Assembly: GCA_037389465.1 (NCBI GenBank)
Contig: JAZARR010000171.1
Span: forward strand, 992,001 to 1,056,000
Direction: 5' to 3'
From: Baylisascaris procyonis
Taxonomy: Eukaryota; Nematoda; Chromadorea; Rhabditida; Ascarididae
DNA length: 64,000 nt
In this document: in pieces, positions 1 through 12,500 of the stretch
How the letters are laid out: every line of letters begins with the position of its first letter
Numbering within the stretch: the first letter of the stretch is position 1
Notes under the pieces: model-generated
Told to the model about the DNA's origin: nothing
The model's input: the letters and a program-made list of their open reading frames with translations, nothing else
Databases searched by the model: none
Position numbers and translations under genes: made by a program

Positions 1-318
1 TTTTTGATCTCTAAGTTTTTTTAAAGCGAAAAATCGATGAATCTTCTCATGAGAAAATAGGCAATCGCCATGGGAAAAACTAATGGAATGTTTTCTCAGA
101 AATGAAGACGGACGGTGAGAAAGGACGTACAAGTAAGCGATGAAACATAATTTCCGATCAGCTGTGAAGTCCTTCATAGTGAATTCATCTAGATCGAAAA
201 TCCACTGTTTGTATGCTGTTGCCATTGCTATGAGGTCTAACTTCAGCCTATCCATTATCATCTTCCATATGACATCTGCTGAACTCGGAGAACCAACGAT
301 AGCTTTAGGGCATTGCTA
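1..318 (-). CDS. Edge-truncated minus-strand open segment, possible nuclear hormone receptor ligand-binding exon
   Basis: On the minus strand one frame stays open from a TAG near 318 to the left edge, about 105 codons. It contains a segment reading ATAYKQWIFDLDEF and, shortly after, TADRKLCFIAYLYVL. A Lys/Trp-Ile/Asp/Glu-Phe run followed by a hydrophobic helix resembles helices 3 to 5 of nematode nuclear receptor ligand-binding domains. A usable acceptor (TTCAG) lies near 277 and a GTACGT donor near 131, so the true exon may be shorter. I saw no zinc-finger DNA-binding exon in higher coordinates, where a minus-strand 5' end should be. It could be a nested gene, a fragment or a chance frame. 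The family call is weak. Confidence 0.28.
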
Positions 319-664
319 GTTTGGAATATGATAGGTTCAAGGTTAATATTATCTTCGAAACGAAATGTTTCTTTTTTTTCGTCACCGAAACGTTTTTTCT
401 TCTCGTCATCCTTGCACGCTCAACAGTGGTTCCCTCATCGCCAAACAGGGATTACGGTAATGAGAACTTCCCCTTCTTGTTGCAACTTGAGGACGCTTGA
501 AGAGCATCAGCTTTTTCTATTCATCCTTGTGAGAAGGAACCCTTCGAAACTAGAAAATTCAATTGAATAAAGATCTCCAGTAGCTAGTAAATCAGGTAAT
601 TCGCCAATATCAATACCTACAAAATACCATTGTAGACAGAAAAAAGAGCAGAAAGAACTTTCAG

Positions 665-3600
665 GTTTGTGGAATCACAAGGAGACCCCGCGAAAGATCC
701 ACTGATTTTCTGGTTCAATGGTGGACCCGGATGTTCATCTCTTGATGGCCTTCTTAACGAAATGGGCCCATACAATACAAATTATGATGGAAAAACTCTT
801 CGTGCAAATGAAAATGCATGGAACAAGGTTATTTCTTCTGTTATATGCACAATTGTGTAAAAGTGATGTCATTCTTCAAACCCCATTGTGCGAGTTGAAA
901 AAATGGCAGTAAAGCTTCAAATTAAAGCCCAATTTAGTGCTTGTTCTTTGATCTGATTTATGCATATTGCAGTCACAACGCTGTAACCATTTAAAAGCAA
1001 CCTATACGAAAAAATTCATGTCGTAGTAAGATAAATATAATTGTTTTTTTTTTAATTTTTCGGGCAAGTTCTTAATGTGGCTGTCGTTTTGATTATCTGC
1101 CTGTAGACCTCGCTGCCTCTACGTCTAAAGAGAAACATTGAAATCGATGATGGATATGAAAGTCGACGCTTGCGTATAGTCCAATCCCCACCCCCAGAGC
1201 GACCGCTGATTTTGGTCAATTGCGGTCAAGAGGCTGGAGTTCGCAATTTGAAAAAATCGAAAATTTTGATTCTAGATCTCATATATTCTTCTTTCTATGT
1301 GGTAGTTCGAAAAGAATTTAAAATTTTTAAAAGAGACATTTCCGAGTTCAAGGACCTGGAAACATTCGGTGAAAGTTTACCTTAAATGACGAAGCTACTA
1401 TAGGTAAGCAAATCAAACTGCACTTATGATTGTAATGTTCTAGAAAGCGCGCCAGCTTGGAAAATGTTGCCTATTTCCAAAGCTAACGGCTAGTGTATCG
1501 CTTGAAAGAACATAAGCATAAGTGCCTCATTTGCTTTCAAGTGTTGCATACTTTTATGCATTGCCTTTTAAAAATGCAGTCAAAATCGCTTACATCATCT
1601 CAGAAAATATGCTCTGTCGAAATCCACTGATGAGTTCAATAAAAAAAAATTTACTTTCCCCTTCAGTTAGTTTATTATCCACTAAAAAGCACATTTTATT
1701 CATACCTGGAAATATAAATAGCAGCTATAGAAAAATAAATCAAACGTATGAAAGTGTTGAAAATTGATCGCAATAGATACATACATGTTCGATATCATTG
1801 ATATCTGTAAAACGAATGTTCTTGATTTAGATGGCATCAGTGGTTTATATTGAATCACCAGCTGGTGTTGGATACTCATATTCGACTGATGGTAATGTGA
1901 CAACCAACGACGATCAAGTAGATCTTAATTAATCTATATTGTTGATTGTAATTTTGAAGATTGTTTCAATAGGAATTTTTGAAATTCGAGCAGTCGAACT
2001 GAATCGGCTTATTGATCTCTACTTTTAGTATCGCCATTTTAGCCTTAATGACCTTTATTGTTCTTTTAGTGATCGGCTATTTTTAGTAGTCAGACTTATA
2101 TGCCCATTCGATTCAGAATTAACCCTTTTCATAGAATGCACTATAAAGAATTCTAATGCTAAATAGTAAAATTTACCAATGCTGCAATTGTTTGAGTGTT
2201 TGATTTTTGCGAAATTCATGCAATCCATCTTTTTTTAAATAAATATTAAGAGTTTAATAACCGAAACTTGCTATTGCTATTTCATATTTATTTCATCATC
2301 AAAGTGTTTGCATCGATAATTTCTACTCATATTCTGATATCAGATAATCCATGCCTCAAAAGATATAGTAGCTTAATATATATCTTTTGGCTGAGTTTAG
2401 TATTCATCCGTGAAACATGAGATAACGTTGAAGGAACAAATCTTATCTGTCCCACTTTTATGAGTCTCTCTTTGCTAAATACATCTATCATGACGCATGA
2501 CCGCATAACTCGAATCTTAGAGATGTTAATTAGAAACATTATCACTTCATAGAAGAGATTCTTAGAGGTTCTACTGGTCCATTAGTGGTTTCTTCGTCTT
2601 GTGGTTATTTTCCCAATCAAAGAAACTCTGCCTGTCTCCCCATTTCGAGATGTCTAATTTTTATTTCAAGATCTACATTTTTCCAGATATTAACTTTACC
2701 ATTTTTGATGGATTTGGAGAGTGATAGTGAGAAGTTGAATTAGGTATTAAAATATAAATATGATCCTATAAAACAGGTATTTTGTAACTTGGTCACTGTA
2801 GTCGAGATGTTTTGCACCTCCATGAGTGCGTTTACACTTGGCCTTAACGAAAAACATGTTGCAGACATCTCTAGAAAACTATGAAGCAATCAAAGCGTTC
2901 TTTGGCGAATTCCCAACATTTCGAGAGCATAGTACATTCATTATGGGCGAAAGCTATGGAGGAGTATATGTTCCAACATTAACGGCACGTATCGTCGATG
3001 GTATGGATGAATTCCCGATAAATCTTAAGGTAAATTTGGACAAACTACAGGAAAAAAATTATTATTAAGAATATAATGATAGATGATAAGGCACTAATCG
3101 CACACCTCCTAATCAATGATTTATATTGGAACGATAGCATAATACAAAAAACGAATTTAGAAAATTTTATGCAAATTTCTGTCGACTTCTATAAAAAGTT
3201 CAGTTTCATAGCATTGTATCGAATGTGTTGTATCTATCATGAGCGTACTTTGATATGCTATCAGATGGAAATGTGCATAACGCCTACATGGGTAACATAC
3301 AAGGCACTTTTTGATTGTTTTCGAATGCAGCGATTTCATTGATCGATTCATTTGATTTTGATCTGATCGATAATAATTTTCAACAATTTTTCGCCAATAA
3401 TGGCATATTTGAATAATAAATAATTCTTAATTAAATACTAAAGGTGAATCGAAAATTTATTATTTTACTAACTTTTCTTTTTTTTTAAATTGGAATTTTA
3501 TTTTTAAACACATCTTCGAAACAGTAGTGGTGTAAACGGTTTCGCATATGAATACGCTAATTGTTCAAAATGATAGAAATTTCCTTTTGAGAATCTATTT

Positions 3601-6600
3601 TGATCAGTCTACATCAATATTTGAATGAAACCAGATTGTAAATCTATCTTAGCTGCTACGCAATAACGCTAATTTTCTATATGGGCGTTTTGTTGAGTAA
3701 GAAGAGCTGAGAATCCATAGGTAACCTTCTTTACACGTGTTCAACCTCGTTTTATAGGGTATGGCGCTTGGAAATGGTTATGTTAATGAAATGCTCAATA
3801 TTGATACGTCAGTACGTTATGCTTACGGACATGGAATCATCGACGAGAAGACATGGAATACACTAGAATCTGAGTGCTGCCAAGGATGTATCGATACGTG
3901 TGATTTCACGGAAGCTACCGGTCACTGTGCTAGAATGGTTAGTGTGCAGGAAGTGAATGAACTATTGAATGACCTCAGCAGAACAAGAAAATATTAGTAA
4001 ATACATTGACCACTGAAATGGTATAGTGAAGAAATTGGATTTGTCAAAAGTGAGAACTTTTCGCACAGAATGAACCTTGAAGTGTTGACAGCCGGCTGGC
4101 AAAACAATCTCGTATCTGAAATGAGGTTGGCACATGAACGTCAGGCGAAAGCTACTTCCACCAATCGCCAAGCAATGGGACTATGTGGCAGCTATTTACC
4201 TCTTCGCCGATATTATAGCGCAACCTTTCTGTCTGCTTTCGACGCCTAATCATATGTCGCTCACCTTAAGCGTTGCTACTTGTCTGTTGATCCGGTCATC
4301 TCAGGATCCTGCTGCAATTTCTAAGTTCAAATTTGCGGAACACGAGTGGCATCACGGAACATAAATTGGCAATTGATTTTCGTGCATTTTCATAGGGAAC
4401 TTTGCGTTCATTACTCTTTGTCTTATTTTCGGTGGAAACGTGTACATTTTGCAACACGTTTACTTACAAATGGATCTAAATTTGTTGCAACAAGTGCGAA
4501 ACTATTCGATGTAAATTAAACATTTTCGCACTCGAAGATTTATTTGGCATGCGGATTTGTTTCCATGATGAGTTAATCTTGGATTAATATGCAAATAAAT
4601 TTGCCTGGAAGTTCGCACTCATATGCTACTCTGCAAATAAATGCACAACACAAATGCTGCCTTTTTTCGTCACTGTGACCATTTATTTCTTTGAATATTT
4701 CCGAATCTTTTGGTCTATTCCACAATTGCATCTCACCTATCTGAATCCATTTAACACATAGAGGTGTGGTGATAACATGCACTATTTCCGGGTCATCGGT
4801 GCCGAGCTCCGTGCTAAAGTGACTGTCTAAATTAGTACATTCATCATGGTTGTAGGCTCATCTTACCGATTCAGAATCTAGCGACAGTTCCAAATGGTTA
4901 CCTTGCTTATGACAACATATGTATCTGATATTTATGCAAGTTTTTTCGTCCTGTTATGCGGTGATCCGGAACTTTATCGGCGTTGAACGTTAGAGTATTC
5001 GAGGAATCAGATTATAGCACAGTGAAACCTCTGAAGAAATGCTTGATTAAAAAGACCACGCTGAATCCTACTTCATTCATAGAAACGTCTGATTTTTTTC
5101 TTCAGGTAGAAGACATCTTTCAATTCCTATGGTTCGGTGGTCTCAATCCATACGACTTATATCGTGATTGTGATCCGAATCCAGATATCAACGACGTTCG
5201 CATGTCAGCAATAAGAAGAGGGCTATTTCCACGAACTTTCTTATCCGAACCATCAATAAAGAAGCATAATACCGATGATAGCATCCTTATCTCTCTTAGG
5301 AGGGTATGAATTTTAATTGCTAAAGAATGCATCTCGAATGACATCCGCATAAAAGGATCTGTCTCGCCACCTATATTTACTAGTCTCGAAATTCTATAGG
5401 CAATTGATCTAGTGCCAATTTGATCGCAGTTAATTTCACTTACGAGTAGTACTTACTTTGATTTAATATTTGCTCTGAGTATATCCAGTAGTTTTTAGGA
5501 ACACGTCAGATTGCAAGGTGCGGCGCCATGCCTCAATGATTCGGATGTTGTTCAATATATGAACAGCAAAGAAGTACGTAACGCATTACATATTCCATCC
5601 AATTTACCGAAATGGGATATCTGCAGTAATGAGGTTAGCTCTTATATTCCTAGCACCTATACCTGACAGCCTAATTATTGAATAAACATATCGAGTGGAG
5701 TGGAAACGCGACTCAAATCCATCATTTTTCACTATTAATCTATCATTAATTTCCACATCAACGCAGGTTAGGGATGAGCAACGACTTTTCCATCATAGGT
5801 GCGGTTGAGCGAAATACTCAAGCAACGGGAAGGAAGGGGGGGGGAAGAAGGGGAAGATAGACGGAAGGAGGGAGGAGGGAGAGAGGGGAATCGCTTTTTC
5901 GAAAATTTTTCGAAATTATCCAACATCTGGATCGTTAATGTAAGCTGTTTCTAATAAAAACAAAGTAAACTCATTCCATAGATCTAACAGGAATTCTTTT
6001 TTGATAAATCATCAAAATGAGAGCACGTTTACTCCTGTCAGCCCAAGATAGGAACTACAGTACTCCTTTTTCTTTTTATATTCATAAATTAATGTGTCAT
6101 GAAGATATTTCTACTCGTTTATAATTTAAATGTTCATGAAAAATTCAGAATATAGTAATCGTATTTTGCGCTATGAGTGCTGAGAACGTTTTGCTCAACA
6201 TTAGTTACTGAAAGAGAAAAGTGCAAAGATGATGAATATTCATAATGGATTTTATTTTTTTAACTAATAAGTTAATTTTACTAATAAGTTCATAATGCTA
6301 ATTTTACTCATAAATTGAGTTTAAAAATATTACGCATCAATATTTCAATTTATAGATATGAAATGCTTTTAAAATTTAACAAATTTCAGCGCACTTCGTA
6401 TTACTCAACACATAGTGATGAGAGCAATTGCTTAAAATGTTGACGCCTTAACAATAGGTAGAAATTAGTGGAAGAGACAATATTTATTAAGTATTTTTCG
6501 ATTAAATTAATATATACAAAAAACTTCAAAAGGCATTACCTACTTTGCGTTCGATTACTGGCAATTGAATTTATTCGAATATTATATTGTACAATCAGCA

Positions 6601-8942
6601 ATGCTTTCAGTCGTTAGATGAAAAATTTCTTTAATGTTGAATGAAAAAAAAAAATCGAATATTATGCATGGAAATTTTGACAATTGATTTATTCATGTCT
6701 CCATAATAATAAAAGTCTTTATTAAGCTATTTATTACTTAATAAGTGTAACTAATTGTATAATTATAATATTGTAAGAATGGTTTTAAATTGTGGAAAAA
6801 AACGAGAAAAGCATTACAGTCGACGAGGAGAAAAACTATTACAGTATATTCATAATGGAGTGATTGGATTTTTCGGCGATTATGACATTTTGCCAAAAAT
6901 CATGCATTTTTTTTCTGATTTTTTCGGAAAAAACGAATCCTCCACCTATTGGATCTTATAAAATTCCATTTCCTTTCAGCAAATATAGTGCAACATATTA
7001 TTTTCAAATATTCATTTTATATGAAAATTAGAATAAATATAATTGATATTGATATAATAGTTTTTTTCCCACTCAGGTAACTACAACTTATCAAAAGCAA
7101 TATGCCGATATGTCACCATTTATTAAGAAGATTCTTGCTAAACATATTCGTGTTCTATTGTACTATGGTGATACGGATATGGCTTGTAATTTTATGATGG
7201 GACAACAATTTTCGGCTGCACTTAAATTAAAGGTGCATTTTGTTTTTCTTTTATCTTCGAAGAGATCACTTTTCACATGGTCGCCTTTTTTAGATGACTT
7301 CTTGTTATGGGAGGGATTGAACGATGGTTATGGCGAGAGCGAATCGTTAAAATTGACAGTGGTTTTGAAGGCTCGAATTTAAGTCCCTCCCTTGTTTCAT
7401 ATATGAAACTGTCGCAATGGTTCCCACAGTGGACCACAACATTACGATTAGCCCAGATGAAATGTGAAACTTACAGGGATATGACTATTCCCTAATGAAC
7501 CTTGTAAATGCAAATTTATAATAATATATGAAAGCGAGATTTTGATTTATTTAGACGAATAAAGAAATAAGCGAACACTCTTCGACCATAAGCCTCACTC
7601 TAGTATGTATTTACCTATAGGTATGCATGAAGGGCGATTAGAACAGCTCGCAAATAAAAGTATATTTATTTGTTGGTGCATGATGAATAAAATATGCAAA
7701 AAAGTATTAAACATCACGGTAATAAATATTGCAGAAAGGCATTCGAGGATTTCCAATACAATATACACCTGTTATAGGGGTACATTTTAACATAGACAAA
7801 TGGGTACCTAATGTATAATCTAATGACAGCTTTTCGTTTAAAGCTAAAATTATTTATGCACATTTTGGATAAGAAATTTGTTTTGCTTCCGCCGGTAGCT
7901 AGTTTTTCCCACAATAATTTCGAGCTATACTGTTTCCTTTAGCTGTGATAAAACGCGATGAATCGCCAGGAAAGTGGAAACAGGAAGTTATCCAATGTTG
8001 CAGAACATGTCCCAAAAAATTTGTTCTTTATAGTTTCCACATGCTCTGAATTAAGATCACTTAATGGATAGGCAGATGCGGATATACACAGATTTGCATA
8101 AGTAGATCTCGCAGTATCTGGCTTTCTTGCCTGAAAAAATTCGAAATGTAGAAAAAAAATGGAGTCGTTTACAAAAACAATTGCAGTCACAAATATTCTT
8201 TATTGTAATAAAAGAAAACCACAATTAGTCAACTATATCATTTGATCACGCCATAGCGACTTTTCTTGTTCCACATAGAACATATCAATATAAAGTGGCG
8301 CGACATTATTAAAAAAAAGTTGATGCTCGATCTTTCAGCGCATTTGAACTTCTCCATAATTCAGACATATGAAACTCGCAAAAAGCAAAAATTTGTAATT
8401 TTTCAAGGTGGCATTACTACGGCCTTGCCGACTGTTGGAATACAAATACAGCATATTTGAGGGTTATTATACTTCATAAAAGTGAATCGCTCGTGAAGGA
8501 TTTGTAGGAGCGCCTCAGTTCGTTAACATATGCAGGCATCATTGAGCATGCCTTGCAGTTAATTAAGGATGCGTTTTTGTTGCCAAGAGAAAAGCACAAA
8601 ATGCGCCAACTCCCTTGGTATGCTTTCCCAGTTTTTAATTAACTATACGAGCCTACAGTACTTATTGACGCCTTTAATACTGCACTGAATGTTTTCTTTA
8701 ATAAAGTGATATCAACAACAAATGCACCTATATAATTATTGCATATTTATTATAGTACTATATTTTAGAGATTATTGAACAAAACGCCATATAAATTCGA
8801 TCGTCAAATCGCCGGATTTAAGACCATATATGATGGTCTCACATTTGTGACCGTACGTGGAGCTGGACATATGGCACCTCAATGGCGTGCTCCACAAATG
8901 TACTACGTCATTCAACAATTCCTTCTTAATCATCCTATTTAA
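665..8942 (+). CDS. ctsa: Serine carboxypeptidase, peptidase family S10, cathepsin A-like (5' partial)
   Basis: Lysosomal or secreted acid carboxypeptidase that removes C-terminal residues from peptides. Exons: 665-827, 1831-1917, 2865-3029, 3758-3952 (or ending 3937), 5106-5303, 5499-5633, 7077-7232 and 8769-8942, about 424 codons. Motifs in order: [10 protein letters not shown] (substrate and oxyanion region), [19 protein letters not shown] with the nucleophile Ser codon at 2952-2954, [19 protein letters not shown] with catalytic Asp at 7176-7178, and [13 protein letters not shown] with catalytic His at 8868-8870. All three catalytic residues are present, so it looks functional. The first visible exon needs a preceding exon ending in TG (giving Trp before FVESQ); the signal peptide and the N-terminal QYSGY segment were not found and may lie left of the window. 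The other introns are all phase 0. The donor after 3937 or 3952 is ambiguous (GTTAGT or GTGAAT). C. elegans ctsa genes are the nearest family. Confidence 0.9.
5829..5888 (+). repeat. Polypurine G-rich tract in carboxypeptidase intron
   Basis: About 60 bases of nearly pure purine with many G-runs, including a run of nine G near 5836, inside the intron between the exons ending at 5633 and starting at 7077. It has enough G-runs to form a G-quadruplex or triplex in DNA or in the intron RNA. No coding signal lies here. Confidence 0.75.
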
Positions 8943-9021
8943 ATTGATGGCTGTGTCGTATTTTGCTTAATAATGGCTAGTTTACGTAGCTTGTTATATA
9001 GCCTTTTTTCAAAGGTGGCAT

Positions 9022-9483
9022 TTAATTTGTGTTTATTTTATCTAATTCGGTTTTGTTTGTTTTTTTTTTCTTTTCAATCGCACATAAATAGTTCCCACAA
9101 CTAAGGGATTCCATTGATTTGAAGTCCCATCTTGTTATATATAACACGGAAATTGCGTAATGTGGAAAATAGCACGAAAGGTCGTTAAGGTCGTTTCTAT
9201 AACATCCTTGTTTGTTATGACTATGACTTGAATCAGTGGTGGCATCCTTTCTCGTGAACAACTCTACTATACTCAAAAGATACCTATTTGGATTATTATT
9301 CGATTCCTTTTCGTTATAACCTGAGTTAATCACTACTAATTGTATCCCAAAAAAGAGCGTTATTGTTGTATTGTGCAGTTGCCACAAATAACTATACACA
9401 TGTCGAATAAACCTCATTTTTATACCGTTGCGTTCATCCAATACCAATATCACTAGTGACATCACTTCGAGAGGGAACGACAT
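9022..9483 (-). CDS. Unidentified 153-codon open frame, doubtful gene
   Basis: A single uninterrupted minus-strand frame with an ATG at 9483, in the short gap between two convergent genes. That length is unusual for AT-rich non-coding DNA. The product has a hydrophobic N-terminal third, a central Asn/Ser/His-rich stretch and a basic C-terminus; I recognise no domain. It sits just downstream of the ERp18-like gene's poly(A) signal on the same strand, so it could be a small unspliced gene, extended 3' UTR, or chance. Codon use is not strongly coding-like. Confidence 0.2.
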   Translation of the reverse strand: MSFPLEVMSLVILVLDERNGIKMRFIRHVYSYLWQLHNTTITLFFGIQLVVINSGYNEKESNNNPNRYLLSIVELFTRKDATTDSSHSHNKQGCYRNDLNDLSCYFPHYAISVLYITRWDFKSMESLSCGNYLCAIEKKKKTNKTELDKINTN

Positions 9484-9488
9484 AATAA

Positions 9489-9494
9489 TTTATT
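9489..9494 (-). promoter_or_regulatory. Polyadenylation signal AATAAA for the ERp18-like gene
   Basis: The plus strand reads TTTATT here, so the minus strand reads AATAAA, about 50 bases past the TAA stop at 9545-9543. The spacing suits a short nematode 3' UTR. Confidence 0.55.
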
Positions 9495-9542
9495 TATCGC
9501 CTCACAAACAACAAAACAACCGAAAGCAATTTTTCCCATTGA

Positions 9543-12500
9543 TTATAGTTCTGTCTTCTTAGCTTTTTTATCCCCGCCCTTCTCTTCCTTAGGCTTTTTA
9601 TCCTTCTTCGCATCCTTCTCATCCACACCACTCTTCTTCTCTTTTCCTTTCTTCTCCTCCTTCGCATTTGTTTCGCCTTTCACTTTTTTCGCATCAGCTT
9701 TCAATGTTTCGCTTTTTTCGTCGTCAGAGCGTGGCCTCCTCTTCAATCGTTCACCTTTTTTCATTTCAGGTACCTGCAAGAACCGGTCTCAGCAGCACTT
9801 ATGCAACGATAAATAGCATCAAGAAGTGTAACCGAAATTTGTGCAGTGATGTAGTTTTGTGCAAACCACTAAAAAAAAATTTAAAAGATACATGCTATAA
9901 TAGCTACATGACTGAGGCTTACAAAATTCATTATCTTCGCCGCTCTTATCTCTGCCTTCAAAGTATGGAGCATTTCCTAGGCCGAGGTCACTAATTTTCT
10001 CCAGAGTAAAACTGCACAAAATTACAGTTATTTCACAACCTTGAACGAGTAAATATCCGCCATTCTCACTCATCGTCTCAGCTGAATCGACCTACTCGTC
10101 TTATCTCTTGAGGTGGAAAACGGCCTTCGCCTTAACAATCTCCATCTCTCCCCACCCCCTCCTCCCCAGCTTTTTCCCCCAAATGGTAACAATGAAACAT
10201 TCATCGATCGACTTTTTCTGCAAAAAAAATGGAAGTGGTAGGCAATTTTTCGCAAAACTGTCCACTTGCTTTTAAAACGAATGTAGTAGACGTGAATTCA
10301 TAGATGCAAACTTATGCACAGATATTTTGAAGAGATTTTTGAGTATGCAAAAACTTGCAAATTTTGAAAAAATCGTCAACGACTTTGGCACAGTTGAAGG
10401 AGCAAAAATGAGAGGAGAAAAGGAACGCTTGTAGATCTTATAATGAAAATTTAAACTTGCAAAGTTTAATTGCATAGTTTTATGCTAAAAACATACTTCG
10501 ATATCGAACGATTCGAGAACGTCTTTCATTGTGTTCAATACATCAGCTGGCGATGAATAATAGTATGCATAGTTTTTGTATTCGGCTTTCTTGTTTACAA
10601 ATTCCGGTAGAAGATCGCCATTCTTATCTGCAAATTTATCATCATATATATATTTTTGAAATATGTAAATTAAATGAAAAATCATGAGAACAGTCAAATT
10701 TTTTTTTTTGCAGAAAAAAATTTCATTAAATGCAAAACTTTTTCCGAAGGGAAGATTTGCGTCTAATGCAATGCAATGCAATCTGATACAATTGCAAATT
10801 CTGTCATTCGACATTTCCACCTTTCAAAGAATTAAAAAAGTAAGTAAATGTTCCCAAAAAATAACTTCGTTGCCAGAAAAGTTCTCAAAATAGCAACAAA
10901 GGAATAGTGTCGTTGGTTGAATCGTTTGCGATTCTATTGCGGTTTAATTCTATCATAGATCTATTTAAAATACAATTTTGAAAACTGATATTATGTGGAA
11001 TAAATAAAACATTTGTATGTAAAATAATCTCACCAAGGAAAAGTAGCCTTGGGATGTATTTACCGTCTGGTCGATATTCTTCTTCATATGGTTCCTCATC
11101 GTCTTCCGTATTAACCATCACGAAATATTCGGAGAGTATTTTAAACGCTTTTCTTGCATTTGACTGTTGAAATGTCTTCTTAAGAGCTGCAAAATAGTAT
11201 ACTTTATAACTATCGGCTGCGATGTTTAGCCGTTATTTCGAAACTAAGATGAACAGTAGCAATCACAGGAATTCTTTTTTTTTTGTATCTATGTGATTGA
11301 AAGGCTGAATCGGCAATCGTCTTCAAAATGGTCTCGATTTCTTTGGTACTTGCTTCACCTAGGTTGACATATGCTTGAGCCATCTTCTCAGGAGTAATAC
11401 TGTTGCACACGATGAGGAAATTCGTTCTTTTCTTTTGAACTTCCGATTTGAGCCTTGAACGACGAAATAGTCGCTATCCATTCGCTGTTAGATATTAGGA
11501 AGAAGTATTGATTGATAGAATTTATACATCACCATTTTTTATAACTTTTATGAGTCATCAAGTTTTTCACATAGAGATTAATGGCGACAGTTCAAAATTG
11601 GAAGTTGGCGAATTCTCAGTCTTCACTTTCGAAATAGAAAAAACCTATTTTCAGCGATGTTGTTATTTTTATTTGCTTTCCAAGAGCAAAAGTGCCTCTA
11701 TGGTCGCAATAATTTCGTATCCTCACCCACCTTCTTTTAGAATCGCATTCCCACTTGTTTGCATCTTTTTTTTTTAAAGAATCTATGCAGTTTTGATATA
11801 AATTTCCGCTTTTTCATTTCTTCCAATTCACTAATCATGTGCATTGATCGTAGATGATTGATGATACTCAAATATTCGCTAACACAATAGCCACTCCAAT
11901 TGCGCGTAAACTTTCTAACACATTTGGATACCTATAATTAGTTTGCAATTTTGTTGAAACGTAAGAGGTTTTCAAGAAGTATTCCCCTACTAACCGCCTC
12001 CCTCCTGAGTTAATTTCGTAGCTCTAACTTCATTGGTTCCCGAGCTCAAGCTAACGCATATGAAAATTAATGCGTACAATAGGTGGCGGAAAACATTTCG
12101 CGCCTTGCACATATTGATTAAAAAGCGCATAAAACCTAATTTGTGAGGAAAGCTTCACTTAATAAAGGATATCACATCACATGACACAATGGACAAGTGT
12201 GCATAATTACTCTAAAAGAGAAGAATTGAGGTTATAGTGATGAGTGCGAAGTTCCTCTTAAATATTGAGTTCATCTAGCTAAATACTCAAGAGGAGCCAT
12301 CATTAACACTATTGAAGTTTCCAAGAATTCCGAAGGAAATAATGCTGAATTGTTTGTAAATTTAGAGATCTCATGATTAGTCCATTATTGCTAGGATTTA
12401 CTTACCTTTACATGCATGACACCAAGATTTATGAATAAGAAGAAAAATTGGTTTATTCTTCTCCAAGGCGGTCTCAACGGCGTCCTCCCATTTCACCCAT

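Larger units (their letters stand above)
8943..9542. other. Intergenic interval between two convergent genes
   Basis: This 600-base interval separates the stop of the carboxypeptidase (plus) from the stop of the ERp18-like gene (minus). It holds the minus-strand polyadenylation signal near 9490 and a 153-codon minus-strand open frame described separately. No clear AATAAA was seen just after the carboxypeptidase stop on the plus strand. Confidence 0.7.

Noticed and set aside
313..570. 85-codon plus-strand frame upstream of the first carboxypeptidase exon, considered as its N-terminus
   Set aside because: It has no family-typical N-terminal motif. Its only donor that would supply the required TG is a poor GTTCCC site, and the residues before Trp do not match the usual LHY.
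1170..1385. 71-codon frame inside a carboxypeptidase intron
   Set aside because: The flanking exons join cleanly in phase 0 across it and it has no family similarity.
4134..4364. 76-codon plus-strand frame in a carboxypeptidase intron
   Set aside because: Not needed for family length, no homologous motif and no matching splice sites.
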